Positions 21,265 through 32,152 of a stretch of 64,000 bases of DNA are shown here, one piece after another; within the stretch, counting starts at the first letter, position 1; every line of letters starts with the position of its first letter. Under the pieces are notes generated by a model. The model made no database searches. It was not told the DNA's origin and saw only the letters and a list, made by a program, of their open reading frames with translations. Source of the DNA: Globisporangium splendens. Its lineage: Eukaryota > Oomycota > Peronosporomycetes > Pythiales > Pythiaceae. The DNA lies in assembly GCA_006386115.1 (NCBI GenBank), contig VFIW01000106.1, positions 79,615 to 143,614 of the forward strand, in the 5' to 3' direction. Both the position numbers and the translations under genes were made by a program.

Positions 21265-22220
21265 TCATCCTTTTTGCTGTTTGGATGCCAATCGAACCAC
21301 ACTACAAGAAGCCATGCCAGCGACGTCTTCACATGTAGGTGCTGATGTCGATGTTACATCAAGGGAGCCGACACTCGTCGGCACGTCTTCGCCAATTACT
21401 GGAGTCCATTTGAAACTTCCTCGTTTCTTACCCTTTGCACATGTTTTCTCGACACTCTCCATAAACTGTGGACACGCAGGCAAAACACGGAGTGGTGCCA
21501 AAAACGCAAACGGCTTGATCTGCTCGGAGTGGTAGAACTCAAGAGATAGCTGGTGTTGGCTCTTTGCGTCGTGCGTTCCTCCCGATTGATCCATGGCTTC
21601 GACTTGCCACATGCACCTGATCATTTTCATCACGGCCATGGAAATCTGGGCAAATCTGTCTCCAGACTAGCAGCCGTACGATTCGGGAGGTCGAGCGCTC
21701 GTGATGCGTGTTGCATGGGAGCTACGCACTTAAACGACTCCTCCACTCGAACCCAGAATCTCTGGGACGTGTGGTAAATGACAAGAAGTGATGCATCAGC
21801 GAACGCGCGCACCCACGCCTTGGAGAGCTCCTCGTCTTCAAGCGGCGAATAAATTGAGACCACGACAGGCAATCTCGACACCTTCTGCACCACCAATTCG
21901 CTCCTGGACATCGCTCGCCTTGACTGCGGCAACAGGCAAATTCAGTAGTGAAGCGCAAACGCGGGAGTCATGACGCATAGCATCTTGCTGTTCTCTTCGG
22001 TGCCACTGATTGTCCACTGCACGTGAGAGCTGGTTTTGTCCTACCCGGTGAAATCTTTAGTGGCGTGCTGCTGTTCTTTCTCAGGCTGCTAGATTTCCAA
22101 GTCTCGAAGACCGGGTTCAACGTGATGAGCAAGTGCATGGGTCAACTTGACTCCGTGAACCAGTCGGGAGAAACGAGTGCAACACCAATGAGCCCAGGAG
22201 GTATGACTTTTTGACAGCCA
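21265..22220 (-). pseudogene. Decayed multi-exon gene of unknown family
   Basis: Protein-like stretches follow one another on the minus strand in changing frames. They are: PPGLIGVALVSPDWFTESS ending in a stop near 22145; WTISGTEENSKMLCVMTPAF (about 22005-21940) running into a stop and an acceptor-like TTTGCCTGTTGCCGCAG; SIYSPLEDEELSKAWVRAF within 21932-21630; and LEFYHSEQIKPFAFLAPLRV within 21639-21265. No single intron model joins them without stops. The family is not recognised. A functional gene with unusual splicing cannot be excluded. Confidence 0.35.
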
Positions 22221-22939
22221 TTTTCTTGGAGTAGAGACAGCAAGTGCAGTCCGGTCTTTTATTTATCAGTGTCCATTCCGAAAAATAAGGTACTGGTTTA
22301 AAAATGGCATATTTGGCTGCAGCTTAGCTTTCTAACCGGTTTGTACCGATATAGCATACAATTTTAAAAATACGGTACTCAAAGGTGTTCAGCGAATAGT
22401 AGTCGCTCTTCTATTTAATAGTACACCCTGAAAATGGCCAAAGACGGCTCGTGTTCGGACAGGTCTACTATTCTTTAGACACGTGATTGCGTGATACCCC
22501 GTAAACTGGAGAGAGGACCTCTATACCGAGTCACAACATCCAGCATTACAAACGGAACTCGATTGACTGCCGAATATGCTATAACATAGGTTATTGATTA
22601 CAGAATTGTCATCAGAACATCCACCTTTAGGAGTTCTTCAGTGACCAAATATCTTGTTTGAAAGGTTCTCAACCTCCACTCCCGCAAATTAACAACCGCA
22701 TTTTGGCGTTTTGGCGTTTTGGCGCGGCGAGGGACGGCAGCAAGCGAGTGAGCGAGAAAGCACAGGCCATTCACGCCGCGCGTCCAGCGATCAGCAGCAG
22801 CCGCCCGCGTGTTTCCACTGCGCAGACACAGAGCGTGGGCCCACCGCCTCCCTCCATATCCATACCCTCAGGGTGACACGCACAGCAGCCGTTCTTCTGC
22901 CATCACGCTCGTGTTAAGCGCGTTTGTTTTAGGTTCATA
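22221..22939. other. Upstream region of the TFIIS-N gene with AT-rich repeat-like DNA
   Basis: Bases 22250-22400 are AT-rich with repeated GGTACT, ACCGGT and TACCGATA words, resembling 31960-32105. A tandem TTTTGGCG occurs at 22700-22725. The remaining bases are the likely promoter and 5' UTR. Confidence 0.4.
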
Positions 22940-25415
22940 ATGGCGCATATCAAGACGAAGGATCCGTTCGGCTTTGTGGGCTCGCACGTGATCCGCAAGA
23001 ACCGATCGCTAGCAGCGGGGGGATTCTCGGGCTTTGGCGGCAGTGTCTCGTCATCGGCAGCAGAGAGCGGAGAGGATGAACATGGGTGGATCACGCGCTA
23101 CGATGCGCGTCTCGACAGCTACACGCTGTTCATTCCTGGGAAAGGTCCGAGCGCGTACACGCGCGGCGATATCATGAGGCTGATCGCGGATCCGAACTTC
23201 CACGTGCAGAACGACGACGACGACGAGTTCCCCGCGCCAATCGAGGACACAAAGAGCAGATACGTGGACGTGCCGATGGTGAAGAACGCCGATGATGGGT
23301 GTGCGATCAAAGGTACAGTCAGGTGCTACCTCCCATTTGCCGATCTCTACAAGGTCGTGTATGAAGACGAGTCCACAGAGGAAGCAAGCGAAGACGCGAT
23401 TATCAACAGTATGATCCTCATGCTCACCACACAGACACATACGAGCGCGACGTTGGCGGAGAATACACAGCAGCAGGGAGTATCCAAGAAGCGGAAACGA
23501 GTGGACGTCCCGGCTGTCAGTTTGCCTCCGACGCCACCGTCGTCCCTGTCTGTCCCGCTGCCGCCTGCGACGGTGCGCTCCGTGTCTGCACCCACGACAC
23601 CATCGTTATCGCCGCCGTCCATGATGCCCGTATCGTTTTCTCCGCTGTTGCGCATGGGCGGGTCTCCAGTCGTGACCCATTCGAATATCTTGGAGCTCGC
23701 TGGTAGTAGTGTTAGTATGAATAGCAATGGTGCTGCAGCATTGGAAACGCCAGCAGCAGCAGCAGCAGTGGTCCCGCTAGCAGTGACCGCGCAGTCCGCA
23801 CAAGTAAATCAGGCAACACCTCTGCCGTCGGTTGATCCAACACCTGCAGCTCCATTTGTCAAGAACGAACCGCCACCAGAAGACGTGGTTATGCTGATCG
23901 ACGATGAACCTTCTGTGGAGATGATCCCTTTGGACGCGGACGACGTGATCATGCAGCCTGCGGAATCGAGTGCGCCATCGACTTCGTCACCTTCGAATCC
24001 GTCGCGGTTCTACCTCATTCCTCCGGAGGCCACGCGCTACGAAGCGGTCGAGCCGCTTGAGAAGCGAAGTGTGGCGTACGGGTACTTGCGCCAGGAATTG
24101 CTGAGTATGCTGGATCGAAAGGAAGCAAGTGCCAAGAAAATCGCGATCCAATACGACATTTTGCGAAACCCAGACATCAAGGTTAGTGCACTAATTCCGC
24201 TCAAACCTGTATTTAGTGATGGATATGGATGGATTCGTACTCATACGACGTGATCATGATGTGGCTTCACTTGTGTTAGCATCAAAACGCAATACGAAGA
24301 TTCATGGAGGCATCTGGGCTCGTTGTGCTGAACCATTTGATCAAGGTCTACTCGGCTGGAAAGGATTTGGGTCTGGAACCTTACGGCGAAACAGTGCTGC
24401 TTCTTTTCAAGGTGCGTGTTAACCCATTGTAGCAGCCATTGTTCCACTGATGTTCGTGCTTTTCGTGGATACTGTTTCCAGTGCTCACCTTTTTTCTTGG
24501 ATTTGTGGACACTCAAAACAGATCGTTGCGATGTTGCCAACGCCTACCCAGGACCAAGTGATCTCGTCTGGAATCGGTAAAACCATTGGGTACCTGTCGC
24601 GCTCGCAGCCCCCGCCGCCGTTCACAAATCTACCAAAATCCATTGGCCACCTTGCAAAGTGGATTCGTGCGGTGTGGTCTGCCAAGGTGAAACGGGATCC
24701 TGATCACAAGCAGAAGATGGCTGCAATCGCAGACGCGCGCGCGAAATCCGGTCGGCCAAGCAAGCACCTTGGCGCGCGCACGCCACCAGGAAGTGGTGCA
24801 CAGCGCCAAATGCCGCCGATCGAGATCCCAGAGCCAATCGAAGTGGACGCGACGCCGATCCCGCGGCGCGCGAACCGCCCAGTGTTACCGAACCCGCCAA
24901 GTCCAGCTGCTCCTCGACCACCGCTAGCGCCTCCAGCAGATTTGAGTTTACCGCTTTCCAATGCAGGTCGAAAAACGGGCAACTTGAAACCCGATTGGAT
25001 GCGCCAGAAAGAAAACTTGAGCCGCACGCGCTTCAGTATCGGAGGAGACAGCGCCGCTGAGTTCAATCATTACAAGCGTCGGAATGGTGCCGCGACTCCA
25101 GCATCAGGCATCGCGTCAGGTAGTACTAGTAACACGAGCATCCTCTCTCTGTCTGCGCCGAGCGAGAACCCTGCGTCGTACCATGGCGAGAATGAGCAGG
25201 CTGAAGGCGCTGGTGGGGAGCGCGGGACGTATGGACGCAGACAACGAATCACCTTTGGATCCCGTTGGAGTGTGGTCGAGTTTCATCGTGATTCACCGCC
25301 CGATGCCGTGAGGCCGACGTCGCGCTTCCATTCGCAACAGCCACAGCGCTACGGACGACCGCGATCGATTTTGCGTCGACACAGTAAATACCGAGACGAC
25401 TTGGGGCCGATCTAG
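22940..25415 (+). CDS. TFIIS N-terminal (LEDGF/IWS1-type) domain protein with Tudor-like N terminus
   Basis: Three exons (22940-24181, 24280-24411, 24522-25415), with phase-0 introns, encode 755 residues. Residues 45-160 hold two beta-rich stretches (HGWITRYDARLDSYTLFIPG and YLPFADLYKVVYEDESTEEA) that look like Tudor/Agenet-type folds. A disordered Pro/Ser/Ala region with a KKRKRVD nuclear signal follows. From about residue 380 to 500, across all three exons, lies a helical bundle (RRFMEASGLVVLNHLIKVYS, IVAMLPTPTQDQVISSGIGK, SIGHLAKWIRAVWSAKVK). This matches the TFIIS N-terminal domain, which docks transcription elongation factors. The tail is basic and disordered. A role in transcription elongation or chromatin reading is likely. 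The Tudor call is weaker than the TFIIS-N call. Confidence 0.75.
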
Positions 25416-25628
25416 CGGTATCGGTGTTTTTTTCGGCTCGGACGGAGCGGCATTTGCAGAATCGCGATGTTCGCAGTGTCCTCTTTTAGAAACAAGTAGA
25501 TTGGTGAGATGAGGAAGCGCCAGTGTTCGTTTTTGTCGTCTATTTAATGAACTAACAAAACCACGATACCTCACGCCTGACGCTTTCGATACACCATTCG
25601 TTTCCTACTCGTACTGATACACAGCCTC

Positions 25629-28600
25629 TTAGTCGACAGGTTTGGTCAGTTCCCAAGACAGCTTCAAGTACCCGATCAGATCCTGAACACGCCGCACAAG
25701 GAAGCGATTCAAATTGTTCGTTAGCACACCGAAGCAACGAGACCAAGCTCGACGAGAATTGTGGTCATTCACTTACCGCAATGAATGGCTGTCGCAGGTG
25801 CACTGGGAGGTTCACATAGCGAACGTACTCGGTCAGCGACGCCTCAATCTTGTGCAGCTTGCTGATTTTGGATTTCCAGTGTTCGTTGAGATCAATGCGC
25901 CGTTCAAAGTCGCGGTAGTAGTCGACCAAAGTAACCACCTGCTCAGCGCAACCGCTGATGCCTTTGCCATAGTTTGTGCGCAACGACTTCAGATGCGCTT
26001 GCTGGCGCTCAAACAAATTCGAACCTGCATCGGTGCTTGCTGTTACGCTGCTGTCTGGTCTCGCCTCGTCCAGCGTTTTGGCTTCGCTGTCTTTTATGTC
26101 AGCAGCAGCATTGACTACGGAAGTGACCACCGAACTCAACGCTGCAACCTCTCGCTCTGCTCTCATTTTCTCCACGAACGGCTGGATGCGGTCCAGAGAC
26201 GTGCGAATGTCTTCTCTTTCGCGACCGCTTCCAAACAGAAGCAAGGCTGGAGCCTCTTCCTTGACCTCTTCTTTGATCTCTTCCTTGACCGGTTCTTCAC
26301 GCTCAGCCTCTTCCTCTTGCGATTCAGGGACGATCACCATCAACACATCCTCCTCTGGCTCACCTTTCACCAATTCGGCTTCTCCGTGATCCGGAGCAAC
26401 TCGCGGAGAATGATCACCATGGATCCGACCATTTTCCCGCACCAATGCACCTGGAAGGTGAAGACTGCTTGAGATATGTTCTGCCACAGTTAAAGCAACT
26501 TTCTCCGTGGTTGCACTTGCATCTGGCGCATTTGACGAATTGATCGGCAAGTCTGATGCCGCATCGACCTCCATGGATTCCACTTCAACCGTTTCGGTCT
26601 CTTGTGTCCCTGCAATCTCAGAATCTGTGGCTTTCCCATGCGACACATCTGCCAGACAAGTTGGAGCCATAGTATCCACTGTCTCGAGCGTAGCCTTTTT
26701 TTCTTCCTCTTGCACGTCATCATTCTTCACAAACTCAGATCTTGCATCAATTTCATCATCCTCAGGCTCTGGTTGTACTGATTGGGATTCCAATTCCGGC
26801 ACTGTCATCTCCGTTGTTTGGTCGAAGCTCGAAACTTGCTCACTGCCATCCACTGGTTCTGTAAATGTGGATTCAATAGCGTCTGGCATTGGCGCTGACG
26901 AGAGGTGAGCTGCGTCAGCAGTGCTTCCTTGCTCAAGTACATCAGTCTTTTCACTCTGCGAGTCATCATTCACAGAGTCAGCCAATGGTGTTTCGCAGAC
27001 ATCCAGGAGAGTTGGTGATGACGAAGCTGGTATGAGAAGAGTATCGTTGGGATCCTCTTGAGAAACTGGTGACGACGAACTCAGCACGACAGGAATCTCG
27101 GTGGTAGCCTCAACCACGGTGGTTTCTTGTTTCATCACTTGGACTCTCAAATCATTAACAGAGTTCTCGGTCTCACGTGCAGATGAAGAAGCTGCCATGG
27201 TTGCCGTAACTTGTGCCGTTGGCTGAGCAGGTTCGCCGATTTCATCCCTTATCTCGGACATCACGACTGGTACAATAGGTTTATGAGGATAGTCTGCAGG
27301 AGCTGGCAAACTTTGCGACGAATTTTTAGACGTCACAACGCCGACTTCTTCTTCCTGTGGTGGGGCATCATCCAGTGTTGCCTCTGGCTTAACAGCATCG
27401 CTCTGTGACAGCAGTATTTGAAGATTCGATGGTTTGATGTCAGCAGCACTAGTATGTTCGGGTTCACCAGTAGCTTCCTTCACTTCCATAATTACCGAAG
27501 ACGTGGAAACCTGATCCGCTTCGTCCCTGGAAGCTGACGCCGATGGAGAGCTTGGTTTTATCGTCACGTCACGATGAATTGCTTCCTCGTTCAACACGCT
27601 CTCCTCTCGCTCAATTTTCACAGCGACTGGCGAGTCATTAACCACAGAACTCGCATCGTCGTCGAGAGCTGCAGCTGTTGCAATGCCTTCTTGTTCTGCC
27701 GATGAAGACTGTGAATGAGCGCTTTCTGCGACCACTTCATCTGCTGCTTCGCTCGTGTTCTCAACGACGCCACTGCTGCTATCTTTCACCGAGTCCGATG
27801 AGTCTTTCGGCTCGTCTTCTACTTTCAACACCGTCGGAGTCTCGTCGTTGTTCGAGCTCGAATTAAACTCGAAGATGACATATGTGTTCTTCACCGATTC
27901 GATCTTCACCACAGGATCACTCGTCGAGTTTTGTGCTTTCCGTTGTCCATCGACAATTTCTCTTTCGGGTTCAACTTTGACGCCTACAGTGACGTCCCGT
28001 GTCGCGGATCCGCCGACAGATCCAAACGCGCCGTACACCTCAATTTGCGTCGCTACGGTACCACTTTGAGGGGAATGACCCCCTCTCGACACCGGATGCC
28101 TGAACGCCATTGGCATCCGTCTAATGATCTGCGCAGGCTTCCGATTTCGCCGACGTCCAGCCGAGTTGTTGTTGATGCTGTTATCTTGACCTAGAGACGG
28201 TGGAGTAGTTGAGGTGGCAACGTCAGCAGACACCATTTCTACCGTTTTGGTGTCTTCAGGTGCCTCGTCCTCACCAGCCAGGTCAATTGTGACTGGAGGC
28301 TGTGTGACAACGGCCGTGTCTGGTAACCGAGAATTTCGAGTTGACCGCCGTTTGTTAGACGTATCGAATGAAGTTGAGCGCCGCTTTTGCTCAACCACGT
28401 TCCTCAGCATCTTAACCTCCGTCCTCCGAATAGTAGTATCTTCCGATGCCTTCGTGGATTCATCACGTTGAGGTGCTGCGTCGACTTCTTGAGCACTATC
28501 GACTACGTTTGCAATCTCTTTTTCGACGACGGCAACTGCTTCTTGTGGCTTCTCCGATGCCGCATCCGTAACTTCCTTCTCCTTCTTCAATTCAGGGCTT

Positions 28601-31600
28601 TCAGAAGCCATATGCACATGATCTTCCTGGCATATTCCAGCAGCAGTCGACTCGACTGTGCTTGTAATATTGTCAACCACTGCAACCATTTCTACCTCGA
28701 CGGTTGCTGGATTGCTCTCTCCCTTCTCTGCTCGGGCAGCTTCTTCTGGCGCATTCACAGCCTGATTCGGTTGGCCATCCTTACTGACTGCAGCACCATT
28801 TGAATCATTTGAATCGCCACTTGGCAATGGAACTGCTCTGTCTTCAGCATCGACTGCTTCCTTTTCGTTAGCGTGCAACGTAGTCACTGGTTCGTTTTTT
28901 CGATCGGTCTTCACATAGGACGCAACATTCTCGGCGACAACGCTTGCGACTTCCTCATCGATGATGACGACGTCGGGCTTGCTGTTCGCCGCATTTTGCA
29001 GACTTGTAAAGTCGTCTCCAGTCAAGTCGATTTGGCCGTCACCATCATGATTAACGACGTCTGGTACGACTGACCCACGAGGTTTTCTCCCCCGTTTTCC
29101 TTTCTTTACTGGTTTCTCCAAAGGACCAGTGACTTCGGAGCCGAGTTTTCGCTTTCTGGCTTGCGTCGACGAGATGTTCTTGCTTGAGACCACAATCGCA
29201 TCGGAAGCAGTCGACGAAGATGCACAGTCGCTTTTGAAGTCCGCATCATTTGAAGGAGACACCAATTTCAATGCTCTTTGCACTGACGGATACATCGTGA
29301 CTTTCGACACATGCGCAAACTTTTCAGCATGCAAGACACTGCGATACTGGCGTTTCGTCGGGACCAATTCATATGGCATGTAGACTTCGCGGATCGCTCC
29401 ACCACTCACTTTCTCACCCCGAGTATGGAAATACCGGAACAAACTCACCGGTGTATCTCGCTTCGTGTCGTACGTACTAACGATTAATCCGACAAACGGC
29501 TCCGACACCTCAATCATAGCACTCTGTTGATCCTCGGTCTTCTTCTCGATTCGGCGCTGGAAAAGCTGTTGGTAGCTTGTCTGGTTCTCAATATCGCGAA
29601 TTGATGGGTCCGGTGCAAATGCTGGATGTGAGTGATACCAACCTACGACTTCAAGCTCTGCGTTCTGGATAATCTGACGAAGCTCGATCTCACTGCCAGG
29701 GTCCATTTCCACGTCCGTCGATCCGTCATCGCCGTCAATCATCAACGACCGACATGGAAACGCTGCTTGAATGTACAAAATCTTGTTCACTTCGTCCCAT
29801 CTCCCACCAAGAAAGCCAATGATCTCGCACGTTGCTAAGTGCGCGTGAAGATCGCACACGAACACAGCATCTGGGTGGACTTGCACTTGAAAAGGAGGGT
29901 CCAAGCTGCCGCTTCCTCGACTCCTGCTACTCAAATTCTCTGCCTCATCTCGTGATCGATACGACTCACACTGAACCATCGTATGAGGATCGAGGTTCCC
30001 CGACATCAGATTTTGTCGAATGTGCGCCTGCTGCACCGAGCGCATCTGCCGTTTACCCAGAGGTCGAGCGGGACTATTTTCATGGTCAGTCGTATCAGAT
30101 TTCTTCTCCATGGCTGCATCATCATTGTTCGTGAACACGGCTTTGTCCCAAACGAAATCCTGTTTGTATGCCAGCTTCTTCGGTCCTTCGCCATTTGGAT
30201 TCGCATCGCCCGTCGTCAGAGTCTCGACATGCTTTGTCCAAATGCCAGAAAGCGGCGTGCTGAAGACCATGTCATCGGACGAACTCGTATCGTTTGGTGC
30301 CGTACCGGCATTTTCGATAAACTCCACACCATCATCGTCGTCTTCCTCTTGTGTGCTGATATCCTTCGAAGCAGGCTTCTTCTTTCTCGGCTTCTTCGTT
30401 TTCACAGCCTCTGCACTCGAAGTTTGCAATTCGCTGAGCTTCTTGCTTTCTACAACTATTTGCTTGTACGCCTTCGTTCGTTTATCAAAGTCAGCAGCAA
30501 GATCCAACACGGTAACTTTGCCTTTTCTCGATGGACCTTCGATCGCATCAGCATTTGTTCCTGCTTTGCCGACTGCCTTCTTTTTTGCTGCCGCTTTCTT
30601 CTGCGAAAGATTGTTGACATACGCCACTGCCGTGCTGTCATATGGTCCGATCGCTTTCGCCGCCAGCTTCTTGTGACCCTTGACTGGAGCTTTCTCGTCG
30701 CTTTCCGCTAAACCCACAAAGCTTTGTTGCTCCTGCGAGGCGTTCTGCTTGGTGCGTTTCGTGTTCGTTCGACTGGTAGGTGGCACCTTCGCGTCTGCTT
30801 TGTTGAAATCTGCGTGCAAAGTACGAGGTGTGCGCTCTACCGCGGAAGACTTCTTTCTCACTGGTGCCTTGAGCTTTGCGATCGGGGGCACTTGTTTATC
30901 CAATACAAAGTCACCGTCGTCATCGTCGTCGTCTTCTTCTTCTTCGGAACTCTCCTCATCGTCAATCTCCCACTCCGAGTCCTCGTTTCGGCTGCCGTGG
31001 TATGGCTGCATGCTCGGTTCCACGCGCTGTCGCTTCTCTGGCGGCGGTGTTTGCAGCATATTCAGCTCTTCTTGTGTAAAGTCATTTCCCTATTTCCAAA
31101 ACGCACGCTATTTAGTACGCACCACCAAATCTAAAGCAGCAACTAAACTCTACACAGAGCAAAAACGTACCAAATGCACGAGTCTGACGGCTCGCTGCAC
31201 CGCCAACTTGAATTGCTTATACCCCTTCCCCTTCTTGTGCGACGGATTGCAATGCACGTGGTAGTAACTCGTAAACGGTAGAATCTCGGTGCGCATGTTC
31301 GCCTTGTGCACGTGGCGCGTGTTGTCGAGACAGAGCACAAGGCAGTGCTTGACGACGATCTTCTTCTCCTCCGTCTTCCCGAGAGCGTTCACCATGGCCA
31401 CCGTCATCTCTTTGGGCGGCGGGATCTCAGACACGCCATCTTTCGGGAGCTCAATGCCGCCGTCCTGGAGCGCGTCCCAGTCCAGGAACACGATGCCCGG
31501 CCACCACGGGTACCCTGTCATCTTGGTCCAGACGACGTCGTAGTTCTGGTACTGCGCCGTGATCATCTGCATGGTCTGCTGCCGCGCCTGCTGCGCCGCT

Positions 31601-31662
31601 TTCTCCTCGGGTGTGAGCTTCGGCAGACCCGCCTTGGTCTTCGACGCGCGCTTCGCGACCAT
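25629..31662 (-). CDS. Giant PWWP plus JAMM/MPN+ deubiquitinase-like chromatin protein
   Basis: Three exons (31662-31171, 31089-25777, 25682-25629) encode 1952 residues. A PWWP domain (VVWTKMTGYPWWPGIVFLDW, residues 43-62) would read methylated histone and DNA. From about residue 565 an MPN+ domain carries the full JAMM zinc-protease motif: Glu586 in CEIIGFLGG, then HSHPAFAPDPSIRD (His650, His652, Asp663). This layout is close to MYSM1/BRCC36-type enzymes that cleave ubiquitin from histones or K63 chains. More than 1000 acidic, Ser/Thr/Glu-rich, probably disordered residues follow. A conserved-looking helical tail (SLRTNYGKGISGCAEQVVTL) is completed by a 17-codon last exon. Nuclear histone deubiquitination is the likely role, by inference. 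Confidence 0.85.
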
Positions 31663-32152
31663 CCTCCTCGACTGTCGTCGTCTCCGTCAACTGTCTGGTT
31701 CGCGTCTTTTAAACGGAATGAGCGCTGCGCCACTCAGAAAAAGCACTGAGGATAAGGAGTGACGTTGAGGAAGTGCGCACCTTATTCTGATACAGGATAC
31801 GCGTGCGTATGTGCGTGCTTTATACGTTGATCCGCACGCGCGCACACTCACAGGAGCCACCGCACGACACTTGTGGAGACACACGATGGGGTTTGCTTTC
31901 CTTTCAAGCGCGCGTCAAGTCCAAAGTCAAAAACTCGCTCATCATGAGCAGAATACCGGTATACCATTTCTCAATCCGGTACTTTCATTGTCAAAAATGT
32001 CAGTATGTGACTTTATCAAACCAGTTCACCGGTACTATGTGGTAACTCTCATACCGATAATGTACCGGCAAATATCAGTATCTTGATATCGGTATGGTAC
32101 CGGTTGCCATCAGAAACGCAGCCTTCCTTCAGTTTGAATTTCGAGAGAGACG
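31663..32152. other. Divergent intergenic region with ACCGGTA-rich repeat
   Basis: 490 bp between two divergently transcribed chromatin genes. Bases 31960-32105 carry at least five copies or near-copies of ACCGGTA/TACCGGT in an AT-rich context, like a degenerate MITE or satellite. No gene was seen. Confidence 0.45.
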
